A DNA stretch of 64,000 nt, from contig JAEXFN010000051.1 in the NCBI GenBank assembly GCA_023400055.1, positions 124,001 to 188,000 on the forward strand, given 5' to 3'. Origin of the DNA: Bacillota bacterium (GTDB lineage Bacteria > Bacillota > UBA4882 > UBA8346). The notes below the pieces were generated by a model. That model was not told the origin of the DNA. It searched no databases and saw only the letters and a program-made list of their open reading frames with translations. Position numbers and translations under genes: made by a program. Positions 1 through 8,014 of the stretch are shown one piece after another; position 1 is the first letter of the stretch; each line of letters opens with the position of its first letter.

Positions 1-217
1 GCAGATTCGCAGTTACGAGACACAAGATGGCCAAAAGAGGCGCGTCGCCGAAGTGGTCGCCAACCAGGTCCAATTTTTGGACAGGGGTCGTGACGATGCC
101 GCGGCTGCTGCGGGCGGTGGATCCACCGGTTCCGGCGGTTCCAGCGGCTCGGGCAGTTCCAGCAGTTCCGGACATGACGATTTCGGTGGCGTGAATCTCG
201 ATGATCTTCCATTTTAG
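1..217 (+). CDS. ssb: Single-stranded DNA-binding protein, C-terminal part
   Basis: The 5' end lies outside the window. The visible 71 codons end the OB fold (a VVANQVQFLD-like strand typical of SSB), then run into a flexible linker made almost only of Gly, Ser and Ala, and finish with the acidic tip DDLPF, the segment with which SSB recruits partner proteins. SSB coats single-stranded DNA in replication and repair. The rpsR start follows 26 bases after the stop, the usual rpsF-ssb-rpsR order of Bacillota, which supports the assignment. Confidence 0.93.
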   Translation, partial: QIRSYETQDGQKRRVAEVVANQVQFLDRGRDDAAAAAGGGSTGSGGSSGSGSSSSSGHDDFGGVNLDDLPF

Positions 218-243
218 GTTCTGACTATCGGAGGTGAAATAGG

Positions 244-489
244 ATGCCGAGGAATGACAAAGAGGGCAGAGGCGGTCGCCGGCCCAAGAAGAAAGTTTGT
301 TCCTTTTGTGTTGATAAAGTGCAATCCATCGATTACAAGGAAATCCCCAAATTACGCCGGTTCATTACCGAGCGGGGCAAGATTTTACCGCGGCGGATCT
401 CCGGCAATTGCGCTGTGCATCAGCGGCAATTGACCAACGCGATCAAGCGGGCGCGGCAAATCGCCTTGCTGCCATATACCAGTGAATGA
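244..489 (+). CDS. rpsR: 30S ribosomal protein S18
   Basis: This 81-residue protein has the S18 core (KIxPRRxSGNCAxHQRxLxxAIKRARxIALLPY). It binds 16S rRNA on the platform of the small subunit next to S6. It keeps Cys19, Cys22, Cys56 and His59, so it is the zinc-binding (C+) form of S18. An AGGAGG-like ribosome site (GGAGGTGA) sits just before the ATG. It is co-directional with ssb and is followed at once by a strong terminator, so the ribosomal operon probably ends here. Confidence 0.97.
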   Translation: MPRNDKEGRGGRRPKKKVCSFCVDKVQSIDYKEIPKLRRFITERGKILPRRISGNCAVHQRQLTNAIKRARQIALLPYTSE

Positions 490-512
490 GGGGCCGTTTG
501 GCCCCTTTTTTT
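490..512 (+). terminator. Rho-independent terminator after rpsR
   Basis: The stem GGGGCC/GGCCCC has a four-base loop and is followed by seven T. It starts right at the rpsR stop codon and should end the ssb-rpsR transcript. Confidence 0.9.
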
Positions 513-857
513 AACCTTCTGCCGTTTTCCGCTCCGATGGGACACCCGACCGCAACGACGACTCTGTTCCTGATCTTTGAAATCGGCGGCAACGCCATCA
601 TGTATCGTTTCATCCCAAAATGGGAAGCTCGCGGACCGCACGAATGTCTCGTCGGCCCTGGCTTTGCGGCTGATATCCGTCCGTGGACGCCGCAAGCTTA
701 GGCCTTCATGGCCCTGGGGCTGCGCGTTGTGCCATCCCTGGCCGCTTGCCCTTAGGCCCTCCTGGCTTTGGAACGATAAAATTATTGCAAAATTATTTCA
801 GCGCAGGAAAAAAAGCGCTTCATAGAGAATATCATGGGTTGAAGGAGGATAAAGCTT
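513..857. other. Intergenic stretch without a supported gene
   Basis: Short open frames exist on both strands but have no ribosome site or recognisable product. The stretch holds two degenerate copies of a CTTAGGCC...CCTGG motif about 54 bases apart (near 697 and 751). A ribosome site, GAAGGAGG, for the next gene lies near 841-848. I see no clear promoter. Confidence 0.5.
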
Positions 858-1178
858 ATGTCTTCTGGCAACTCGGACTTTAACATCGTCAAGAACCTGC
901 GGGCTATCGAATGGATCAAGGCGGAGCTGGTCGCCGGCATGGGGAGTCTCTTTAAAGCGCTGATCAAGAACAACGAAGAGGTTATTCAGGACGCTTTGGC
1001 CGGATTGATCGTCAGTTGCTATTTTCTTGGGAAGCGGCTTGGCATCTCCTTCACCAAGCTGGACGAGATCATTCGCCAAAAACTGCAATCCCCGCCGATG
1101 CGTGAACATGAGCTGGAACAGTGGTATGGGGACGTCTCAAATTTGGAAAATTATCTGAAAGATCGCAATCGTTATTAG
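858..1178 (+). CDS. MazG-like family protein
   Basis: This is a 106-residue helical protein. Residues 10-60 resemble the short MazG-like family found in Clostridia beside ribosomal genes: an RAIEWIKAELV helix and a later EVIQDALAGLIVSCYFLGKRLGI helix. Unlike true MazG NTP pyrophosphohydrolases it lacks a clear ExxE...ExxD metal-binding pair, so its catalytic activity is uncertain. A consensus ribosome site (GAAGGAGG) precedes the ATG. It lies 11 bases upstream of rplI and is probably co-transcribed with it. Confidence 0.7.
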   Translation: MSSGNSDFNIVKNLRAIEWIKAELVAGMGSLFKALIKNNEEVIQDALAGLIVSCYFLGKRLGISFTKLDEIIRQKLQSPPMREHELEQWYGDVSNLENYLKDRNRY

Positions 1179-1189
1179 GTGGTGAAATC

Positions 1190-1639
1190 ATGAAAGTCAT
1201 TTTAAAACAAGACGTCAAGGCGCTGGGCAGAAAGGGCGAGATCAAAGAGGTGTCTGACGGCTACGCGCGCAACTTTCTGCTGCCGAAGGGCCTGGCCATC
1301 GAAGCCACGGCCGGAAACTTGAAGATATTGTCCGAAGTGAAAGAGAACGCCATTCAGAAAGAGATCCGCGAGGAAGGCGAGGCCAAGGCCCTGGCCGAAC
1401 GGTTGAAAGGCCTGACCGTCACCTTCAAGGCGAAGACCGGCGAGAACGGCCGGTTATTCGGCTCCATCACCGCCAAGGACGTGGCGGACCAGATCGTCAA
1501 AGTCGCTAAGGTCGAGTTGGACAAACGGAAGCTGGAGATCGACGACGCCATTAAGACGCTGGGCGAACATCCGGTGAAGATTCACCTCTATAAGGGAGTC
1601 GCCACCGAAGTGATCGTCAAAGTCATCGCCGCGGAATAA
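1190..1639 (+). CDS. rplI: 50S ribosomal protein L9
   Basis: At 149 residues this is the normal L9 length. The N-terminal domain begins MKVILKQDVKALGRKGEI and carries the signature around residues 13-40 (GYARNFLLPKGLA). A long connecting helix rich in Glu and Lys leads to the C-terminal RNA-binding domain (GRLFGSITAKDVADQI). L9 binds 23S rRNA near the L1 stalk. The ATG at 1190 is chosen over an upstream in-frame start because it has GGTGG before it and matches the family N-terminus. Confidence 0.97.
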   Translation: MKVILKQDVKALGRKGEIKEVSDGYARNFLLPKGLAIEATAGNLKILSEVKENAIQKEIREEGEAKALAERLKGLTVTFKAKTGENGRLFGSITAKDVADQIVKVAKVELDKRKLEIDDAIKTLGEHPVKIHLYKGVATEVIVKVIAAE

Positions 1640-1667
1640 TTTTCTAGCGAGGTACAGATTTTACCGG

Positions 1668-1693
1668 AAACCGGTCGCGCCGGTTTTCGTTAT
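1668..1693 (+). terminator. Probable terminator after rplI
   Basis: The stem AAACCGG/CCGGTTT has a five-base loop. Only a short, interrupted T-rich tail follows, so strength is uncertain. Confidence 0.55.
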
Positions 1694-1864
1694 TTAAAAA
1701 TAGAATTCATTTGCGAGTGTGTCTATCGAAACGCGTTCGCCGGGCGTCCGCCGCGGAAATGGCTCATTTCCGAAGGACAGCGAATCGCAGTATGATTCGC
1801 CGGCCTGGTGAATATGGTAATATCAGATAGGTTGTTCCCGGAAGTTACGGGAAGGAGAAGCCCA

Positions 1865-3853
1865 ATGCGAAATATCGTGAAACAATTTACCGACATTTTT
1901 CAAAAACCGGCGCCGCCGCCGGCCCCTGTTCCGCTGCACGATCGCCTGCTCGACGACGATCAATTGGAGCGGCAGATCGCGGCGGTCTTTGCTTTGTTGT
2001 CCAATCTGTACGGATCGGATCGTCTGGTCCTCAAGGCGGGCAAACTGGAAGCCTTAAAGCTGATGCGCTCGGAAGTGCTGGAAGAACGCGCCCTGGCGCT
2101 GCAACGGATCGTCTTCGAGGATCCGACCATCGATACGCTGCCCAACCGGAGGAACCTGCCGGAGATCCTGAATGAGATCGAAGAGGAGATCGCCGATCTG
2201 ATCGCCCGCAAGACAGTGGAGGAGAAGATCGAAAAGAAGATCGCCGACCGGATGCAACAGCGCCATGAAGAGTATCTCAAGGAGATCAAGATTCAGATCC
2301 TGCAGGAGAGCGCCGGTCCGGATAATCCGCACACCCTGAAGAAGCTGGCTGATCTGGAGAAGATGGATCAGATCAACCTCTCCAAATCGGTGCTGGAAGC
2401 CCTGAAACCGACCAAACTGGAAGAAGTGGTCGGCCAGAACCGGGCCATCTCCTCGCTGCTGGCGAAGATCGCTTCGCCCTTTCCTCAGCACGTGATCCTG
2501 TACGGACCGCCGGGCGTCGGCAAAACCACCGTGGCCCGCCTGGTGCTGGAAGAGGCCAAGAAGCTTTCATTCACGCCGTTCAAGACCGAGGCCCCCTTCG
2601 TGGAGGTCGACGGGACCACCCTGCGCTGGGATCCCCGGGAAGTCACCAATCCGCTGCTGGGTTCGGTGCATGACCCGATTTACCAGGGCGCCAAACGGGA
2701 TCTGGCCGAAGGCGGCGTTCCCGAGCCCAAACTGGGCCTGGTCACCGACGCTCACGGCGGGGTGCTGTTCATCGACGAGATCGGCGAGATGGACGAGATG
2801 CTCCAGAATAAACTGTTGAAAGTGCTTGAGGACAAACGGGTCTTCTTTGATTCCGCCTACTATGATCCCAACGATCCGAATGTCCCGAAATATATCAAGA
2901 AACTGTTCACCGAGGGTGCGCCGGCCGACTTCATTTTGATCGCCGCCACGACCCGCGATCCTTCGGAGATCAGCCCGGCGATGCGTTCCCGTTGCGCCGA
3001 GGTTTACTTTGAACCGTTAGAGCAGCCGGAGATCCGCGAGATCGTCACCAATGCTGCGGCCCGGATCAAGGTGCCGATTACGCCGCGCGTGGCCGAGCTG
3101 ATCAGCGAATACACCATGGAAGGCCGCAAGGCCGCCGGAATGCTGGCCGATGCCTGCGGTCTGGCACTGTACCGCAACCGGGACACCAATCCGCGGCTGG
3201 AGGATGTAGCGATCGGCGAGGAAGAATTGTTGGAAGTCTTCCAGGTGAGCCGGATGTCGCCGTTTTTGACGGTCCGCGCTTCCGAGCAGGCAGAGGTCGG
3301 CAAGATCTTTGGCCTGGGCGTCAGCGGGTTCGTCGGATCGGTGCTGGAGATCGAAGCGGTGTGCTTTCCCTGTCCCGAGAAGGGCAAAGGCCGGCTGCGC
3401 TTTAACGAGACTGCCGGCAGCATGACCAAGGACTCGGTGTTCAACGCCGCCTCAGTGGTGCGGCTGCTGACCGGGAAGGATCTCTCCGATTACGACGCTC
3501 ATGTGAACGTGGTGGGCGGCGGCCGGATCGACGGCCCGTCGGCCGGGGTGGCGATCACCCTGGCGCTGATCAGCTGTCTGACTCATCGCCCGATTCCCCA
3601 GGATGTGGCGGTGACCGGCGAAGTGTCGATCCAAGGCAAGATCAAGGCGGTCGGAGGCGTGGCCGAAAAGATTTACGGCGCCCGCCAGGCCGGCATGAAA
3701 CGGGTTTTCGTGCCGCAGGAGAACGAAAAGGACATTCCGCAGGAACTCAAGAATGTTCGAGTCATTCCGGTGGCGACGGTCGCCGATATTATGGAGCGGG
3801 TGCTGCTGGAAGCGGAGCCGGAAGAGGAACCGCCGCTGAGCGCCTTAAATTAA
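1865..3853 (+). CDS. lonC: ATP-dependent Lon-family protease, spore-former LonC type
   Basis: The protein has 662 residues. A helical, charged N-terminus leads to an AAA+ module with Walker A GPPGVGKT (214-221) and Walker B VLFIDE (300-305), then a Lon proteolytic domain with the Ser-Lys dyad at Ser559 (GPSAG) and Lys602. The N-terminal region with paired EEKIEKKIADR and RHEEYLKEIK segments is that of the third Lon type, restricted to endospore formers; LonA is longer and has a LON substrate domain. The ATG at 1865 is preferred to the GTG at 1808 because GGAAGGAG stands nine bases before it. It is monocistronic between two terminators. Confidence 0.88.
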   Translation: MRNIVKQFTDIFQKPAPPPAPVPLHDRLLDDDQLERQIAAVFALLSNLYGSDRLVLKAGKLEALKLMRSEVLEERALALQRIVFEDPTIDTLPNRRNLPEILNEIEEEIADLIARKTVEEKIEKKIADRMQQRHEEYLKEIKIQILQESAGPDNPHTLKKLADLEKMDQINLSKSVLEALKPTKLEEVVGQNRAISSLLAKIASPFPQHVILYGPPGVGKTTVARLVLEEAKKLSFTPFKTEAPFVEVDGTTLRWDPREVTNPLLGSVHDPIYQGAKRDLAEGGVPEPKLGLVTDAHGGVLFIDEIGEMDEMLQNKLLKVLEDKRVFFDSAYYDPNDPNVPKYIKKLFTEGAPADFILIAATTRDPSEISPAMRSRCAEVYFEPLEQPEIREIVTNAAARIKVPITPRVAELISEYTMEGRKAAGMLADACGLALYRNRDTNPRLEDVAIGEEELLEVFQVSRMSPFLTVRASEQAEVGKIFGLGVSGFVGSVLEIEAVCFPCPEKGKGRLRFNETAGSMTKDSVFNAASVVRLLTGKDLSDYDAHVNVVGGGRIDGPSAGVAITLALISCLTHRPIPQDVAVTGEVSIQGKIKAVGGVAEKIYGARQAGMKRVFVPQENEKDIPQELKNVRVIPVATVADIMERVLLEAEPEEEPPLSALN

Positions 3854-3874
3854 ATGAATGATAAATAACAGCGA

Positions 3875-3901
3875 AACTCCCGATGAACTCGGGAGTTTTT
3901 T
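3875..3901 (+). terminator. Rho-independent terminator after lonC
   Basis: The stem AACTCCCGA/TCGGGAGTT with a five-base loop runs straight into a T tract, 21 bases after the lonC stop. Confidence 0.9.
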
Positions 3902-4012
3902 ATGCCGCGATTTGGATCCGATTTTCAGAAGCGGGAAGGTTTAAGAACCGCCTGGAAAAGGAAAAGGACCAAGAGCGGTTTTTTCCTGCAACTGGCTAAA
4001 CTAACAGCGGTG

Positions 4013-4234
4013 ATGGAAATGACAGAGTCATTCGCGGCGCAAAACATTGGTCCGCTGGATCGGGTGAGCCGGGGTGTTTTGGGATTCATCTTAATCGGGG
4101 CCCGCTATTTTTTCCGGATTGACGGAGTGATCGGCGATCTGCTGGTGCTGTTGGGAGCTTTCTCAATCTGGGAGGGGCTATTGGGTTATTGTCTGCTTTA
4201 TGGCGTCCTCGATTGGTCCACCAAACGGCGCTAG
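4013..4234 (+). CDS. Small membrane protein, DUF2892 (YgaP-like transmembrane) family
   Basis: The protein has about 73 residues. After a short leader comes QNIGPLDRVSRGVLGFILI, then a second hydrophobic segment ending GYCLLYGVLDWSTKRR. These two membrane helices and the N(I/V)GxxDRxxR opening are characteristic of DUF2892 proteins; their role is unknown. A longer frame reaches back to 3902, but that start lies inside the lonC terminator, so the ATG at 4013 (or 4019) is more likely. The ribosome site is poor. Its last four bases overlap the end of the convergent acetyltransferase gene. Confidence 0.68.
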   Translation: MEMTESFAAQNIGPLDRVSRGVLGFILIGARYFFRIDGVIGDLLVLLGAFSIWEGLLGYCLLYGVLDWSTKRR

Positions 4235-4695
4235 CCGATGGGTGGCTTTTTATGGAGACAGATGAGCTGAGTGCGCCGCCATTGCAAGCGGTCGTAAAAG
4301 CCGAGCGCAGGATGGTTCTCACAATCGGCGAGCAGCTCCAAACGTTTGGCGCCGTGCTCCAGAGCCCAATTCTCCACCGCGGTGAGCAAACGCCGGCCGA
4401 TGCCCTGGCCCCGGTGGGCTTCGCGCAGCACCATGTCCTCGATCAGCGCCGCCACGCCCCCTTCGGCGGTGGAAACCAGCAATTGAGCGGTACACATGCC
4501 GATCACCCGGCCCTCGCTCTCGGCCACCATCACGCACCGTTCCGCGGGACGATTGAGCATCAATTCCAGACCGCGGCGTTGTTTGGCCGGTTCGGGCGCG
4601 AAATCGGCCTCCAGCGTGAATAAGAGGTTGAGCAGTTCGGCGAGGGCATCCAAATCGGCCATCGTAGCGGGACGAATCCGAAGTTCCTGCTTCAT
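4231..4695 (-). CDS. GNAT-family N-acetyltransferase
   Basis: This 154-residue protein is a complete GNAT domain. It opens with LRIRPATMADLDALAEL, has the acetyl-CoA binding motif HRGQGIGRRLL (Q/RxxGxG/A) near residues 95-105, and ends with the NHPALGFYDRLQWRRT strand typical of motif B. It transfers acetyl from acetyl-CoA to an amine; the substrate cannot be told. GGAGGAGA precedes the ATG. It is a single gene, convergent with the DUF2892 gene. Confidence 0.88.
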   Translation of the reverse strand: MKQELRIRPATMADLDALAELLNLLFTLEADFAPEPAKQRRGLELMLNRPAERCVMVAESEGRVIGMCTAQLLVSTAEGGVAALIEDMVLREAHRGQGIGRRLLTAVENWALEHGAKRLELLADCENHPALGFYDRLQWRRTQLICLHKKPPIG

Positions 4696-4886
4696 TCGGC
4701 GGATCTCCTCCGATAAGAAAATGGTTGGCGCGGTTCCGGGCAGGGAATGGGGCTTACTGCCTCCAATCGGTCGGGATCATTAATGGAACTAGGGATTAAC
4801 AGTAAGAGAACGGAACGGGGCAATTCTAACGCATCGTTTTCCTTACATGTGATCATATAAAAATCGTATTTGCGGCAGGATATGAA

Positions 4887-4917
4887 AAGACCATGTCATA
4901 TATCCTAACATGGTCTT
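4887..4917 (-). terminator. Terminator after the amino-acid ABC operon
   Basis: A perfect nine-base stem (AAGACCATG/CATGGTCTT) with a 13-base loop. On the minus strand a short T-rich tail follows, which fits the end of the transcript from 5004. Confidence 0.75.
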
Positions 4918-5003
4918 CTATCACTGTCAACAACGGGGATGTAAAATCCGGCAACCGGGATCCGGTCGCATTGCCATTGAGCGGGCAGGCCGCGCCGGAC
5001 CGC

Positions 5004-5729
5004 TTATAATATTTTGCTCAGGAATTGCTGGGTCCGTTCGCTCTTTGGGTTGTTGAACACCTCATTGGGCGTTCCTTCCTCAACGATCTGGCCTTCGTCC
5101 ATAAATAAAGCGCGGTGGGCGACTTCGCGGGCGAAACCCATCTCATGGGTGACGACCACCATGGTCATGCCTTCGCGGGCTAGGGTCTTCATGACGTCCA
5201 GCACTTCCTGGATCATCTCGGGATCCAGGGCCGAGGTCGGCTCGTCAAAGAGCATCACCTTGGGCCGCATGGCCAAGGCGCGGGCGATGGCGATCCGTTG
5301 CTGCTGGCCGCCGGACAGGTTATCGGGATAAACGTCGGCCTTGTGCCGCAGACCGACCCGGTCCAGCAACTCAAAGGCCCGGGTTTTGGCTTCATCGAGC
5401 GACAGGCCGCGCACCTTCATCGGCGCCAGGGTGATGTTTTCGAGCGCGGTTTTGTGCGGAAACAGGTTGAACCGTTGGAAGACCATGCCGACTTCGGCCC
5501 GGACTTCGTTGACATTGATCTTGGTGTGGTCGGTCACCTCGAGGCCTTCAATGTAAATCTGACCGGCGGACGGTTTCTCGAGCAGATTGAGACAGCGCAG
5601 GAAGGTGCTCTTTCCCGAACCGCTGGGACCGATGACACAGACCACTTCACCGGGGGTGACCTCAGTGGATATTCCTTTCAGCACATGAAGATGGCGGAAG
5701 CGTTTGTGTAAATCAACGACTTTAATCAC
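5004..5729 (-). CDS. Polar amino-acid ABC transporter, ATP-binding protein (GlnQ/HisP type)
   Basis: The protein has 241 residues with Walker A GPSGSGKST (34-42), Q-loop, signature LSGGQQQR, Walker B VMLFDEPTSALDPE and the H-loop THEMGFAREVAHR that is typical of the amino-acid uptake subfamily. It powers import through the permease encoded just upstream, whose gene it overlaps by eight bases. The start is a GTG preceded by GGAAAGGAG at 11 bases. The solute specificity cannot be read from the ATPase. Confidence 0.93.
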   Translation of the reverse strand: MIKVVDLHKRFRHLHVLKGISTEVTPGEVVCVIGPSGSGKSTFLRCLNLLEKPSAGQIYIEGLEVTDHTKINVNEVRAEVGMVFQRFNLFPHKTALENITLAPMKVRGLSLDEAKTRAFELLDRVGLRHKADVYPDNLSGGQQQRIAIARALAMRPKVMLFDEPTSALDPEMIQEVLDVMKTLAREGMTMVVVTHEMGFAREVAHRALFMDEGQIVEEGTPNEVFNNPKSERTQQFLSKIL

Positions 5730-6714
5730 CGGTCTTTAATCTCCTTTCCAGATGGGCCACGATGCGGGTAAAGGGAATCGTCATGACGAGGAAGATCAGC
5801 CCGACCTCGAGCCAGGTTTCAGTCGGCCGGTAGGAGCGGGTGACGATGACCTGAGCCTTGCGGACCAGCTCTTCCATGCCGATGACCGAAACCAGCGAGG
5901 AATCCTTCAGCATGGCGATGAACTCGTTGCCCAGCGGCGGGATAACCCGTTTCAAGGCCTGAGGCAGGATAATATGCCGCATGGCTTGGCGATAAGACAT
6001 TCCCAATGAACGGGCGGCTTCCATCTGACCGCGGTCGATCGACTGGATCCCGGCGCGGACGATCTCCGCGACATACGCGCCGCTGTTGACGCTCAGGGCC
6101 ACCAGCGCCGAGATGAATGGGTTAATGGGAATGGGTTGCCCGTGATTGAAGAGGGCGCCTAAGATCGGCGGACTGCCGAAATGGATCATAAATATCTGAA
6201 CCAGCAGCGGTGTGCCGCGGATGAAATCCACGTAGATACCGGCTAGCATATTGGCGAGTTTATTATGGATGACCCGGGCCACGCCGAGGAACGTGCCGAT
6301 GATAATGCCGTCAAAAACGGCCACGATGGTCAGAAATAGGGTCATCAAGGCTCCGAGGAGCAGGTTGGGGAGGCTTAGCCACATATAATACCAGGAAGTT
6401 TCGGGTAGTGAGAAATCGGCGCTGTTGTCGCCGGAATCCAAGGATATTTTGCGCGATTCGCTGTGGTAATGCGGAGGTTTGCCGACGCTGATGTCGTGGT
6501 CGCCCACGGAAAGTCCATGGAAGGTGTAAGGAGTAACATGCTGAGTCGTCCGGCCATCGAGGATAATGGCGGCTCCGGCGGGATCGGAGGTGACGGCGAG
6601 CGAGGCGTCTTGTTTGGCGGCGCCAAGAGCCGGACAAGACAATCCGAAAGCGAGCAGGGCGTTCAAAATGAGCGCCAGATGAATCTTATATTTTACGCTA
6701 TACATCTTTACCAT
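5722..6714 (-). CDS. Amino-acid ABC transporter permease with N-terminal PEGA domain
   Basis: The protein has about 330 residues. Residues 8-32 are a signal or anchor segment ending near Ala. Residues 37-104 form a PEGA-type beta domain (SDPAGAAIILDGRTT, then TPYTFHGLSVGDHDI). From about 115 on is an ordinary HisM/GlnP permease with the EAA loop EAARSLGMSYRQAMRHIILP. Permeases of this family normally start directly with a membrane helix, so the extracytoplasmic PEGA domain is an added module. The ATG at 6714 follows AAAGG; a start at 6762 is also open. The binding-protein gene lies upstream, separated by a terminator and a repeat element. Confidence 0.9.
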   Translation of the reverse strand: MVKMYSVKYKIHLALILNALLAFGLSCPALGAAKQDASLAVTSDPAGAAIILDGRTTQHVTPYTFHGLSVGDHDISVGKPPHYHSESRKISLDSGDNSADFSLPETSWYYMWLSLPNLLLGALMTLFLTIVAVFDGIIIGTFLGVARVIHNKLANMLAGIYVDFIRGTPLLVQIFMIHFGSPPILGALFNHGQPIPINPFISALVALSVNSGAYVAEIVRAGIQSIDRGQMEAARSLGMSYRQAMRHIILPQALKRVIPPLGNEFIAMLKDSSLVSVIGMEELVRKAQVIVTRSYRPTETWLEVGLIFLVMTIPFTRIVAHLERRLKTGD

Positions 6715-6786
6715 AACATCCTTTTTTGATAATAAAAACGACTGCAATCCCTTTTGCAACATTTTGGAGGTTGGGCTGCTTTATTT

Positions 6787-6914
6787 AAAAGCTATGCGAT
6801 AAAGTCTCGAATCGAAAAAATCTTTACGAAGTCAATTTTAACGACTTTATCCCTGCTTTTCCGAGCTTTGGTGAACGCCCTGATCTTCGGCCGGGGTCTA
6901 TCACAAAGCTTTTA
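6787..6914 (+). repeat. MITE-like structured repeat, copy A
   Basis: This element of about 128 bp has imperfect terminal inverted repeats of about 20 bp (TTAAAAGCT..TG.GATA at both ends), an internal GATAAAGTC...GACTTTATC hairpin (6798-6806 with 6843-6851), and a second hairpin based on CGCCCTGA..TTCGGCCGGGG. Copies B, C and D are at 10790, 51746 and 63728. It separates the binding-protein gene from its permease gene. Confidence 0.85.
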
Positions 6915-7000
6915 ATCTATTGCGGGTGCGGGCAACATTCGAGCCCCTTCCGCCGCAACCTGAGCGCGATGAAAACATGCAATTCTATGAATAAAATAAT

Positions 7001-7034
7001 ATGGTCAAAGAGCACGATAGCACTCTTTGACCAT
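7001..7034 (-). terminator. Terminator after the amino-acid binding-protein gene
   Basis: A perfect 12-base stem (ATGGTCAAAGAG/CTCTTTGACCAT) with a 10-base loop, 26 bases beyond the stop. It should cut or reduce transcription into the permease and ATPase genes, giving more binding protein than membrane components. Confidence 0.85.
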
Positions 7035-7059
7035 TCTTGTCAAGGTCGAAAATACGTCA

Positions 7060-7800
7060 TTAATTGGCGGAACGGTATTTTTTTTCGAGACCGGCCAATT
7101 TACCGTTCTTTTTGAGGGCAGTAAGCGCTTTATTGATTTTATTCAATAAATCATCGTTGCCTTTTTTCACGCCGATGCCATATTCCTCGAGGTCGGCATC
7201 TTTAATTGCAACCACTTTCAAGCCTTTGCTCTTTTGGATGGCGCTGTAGGCGACCAGATCATCCATGACCGCGGCGTCGGCGCCATTGTTCAGCAATTCC
7301 TGAATCGCCTGCGGATTGGTATCGAACCGTTTCATCTTGATATCTTTGATTTTGCTGGCATAGAGATCGCCGGTGGTGCCGTTTTGTACGGTGACGGTCT
7401 TGCCGATCAAATCACTGGAGCCTTTAATTTTGGCGTTATCAGTCTTAACCACGATGACCTGGTGATTCTCATGGTAAGGTACCGAGAAATTGATCTGTTT
7501 CTTCCGTTCGGCGGTGATGGTCATGGCGGAGATCAGACAGTCATAATTGCCATTCATTAGGCCGGGGATGATGCCGTCCCAGCCGACATTTTGAAGTTTC
7601 AGCTCGTAGCCCATCTCGTCGGCGACCAGCTTAATCAGTTCCATATCAAAACCGACATAAGCATTGGTTTTGGGATCGATCGTCTCAAAGGGTTCATAAG
7701 TAGCATCGGTACCGACGCGGAGTGCCGACTTCGCGGCGAATACCATGCCGGCTGTTAGCACAAATACTAACACCAAACTAATCCATAACAACTTTTTCAT
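7060..7800 (-). CDS. Amino-acid ABC transporter substrate-binding protein (family 3)
   Basis: The protein has 246 residues. Residues 1-23 are a signal peptide (MKKLLWISLVLVF...VFAA) without a lipobox cysteine. The mature part starts LRVGTDATYEPFE, the family-3 signature, and contains GFDMELIKLVADEMG and the ENHQVIVVKTD hinge strand. It captures a polar amino acid outside the membrane. The lack of a lipid-anchor cysteine would fit a free periplasmic protein. GGAGGTG precedes the ATG, with a good sigma-A promoter upstream. Confidence 0.92.
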   Translation of the reverse strand: MKKLLWISLVLVFVLTAGMVFAAKSALRVGTDATYEPFETIDPKTNAYVGFDMELIKLVADEMGYELKLQNVGWDGIIPGLMNGNYDCLISAMTITAERKKQINFSVPYHENHQVIVVKTDNAKIKGSSDLIGKTVTVQNGTTGDLYASKIKDIKMKRFDTNPQAIQELLNNGADAAVMDDLVAYSAIQKSKGLKVVAIKDADLEEYGIGVKKGNDDLLNKINKALTALKKNGKLAGLEKKYRSAN

Positions 7801-7835
7801 GGAAACACCTCCAAAAAATATTCAATAACATTACA

Positions 7836-7864
7836 ATTATATAACATCACCCGGAGGGATGCAA
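7836..7864 (-). promoter_or_regulatory. Sigma-A type promoter of the amino-acid binding-protein gene
   Basis: On the minus strand, TTGCAT and TATAAT are separated by exactly 17 bases, ending about 35 bases before the start codon. Confidence 0.7.
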
Positions 7865-8014
7865 AGAATTTAGCGAATTTTTTAAAGGAAAGTTTTCAAT
7901 CGGTTAAGCGTAGAAAAAGCCTGTTAAATCTTTAAAAAAGCTTTCGCTGCGTATGAGTGGGCGGCTGGGATGCCAAACTAGACCTAACAAACAATTATAC
8001 AAGAGGGTATATTT

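Noticed and set aside
513..857. Small genes between rpsR and the MazG-like gene
   Set aside because: Three overlapping short frames, none with a ribosome site or recognisable product.
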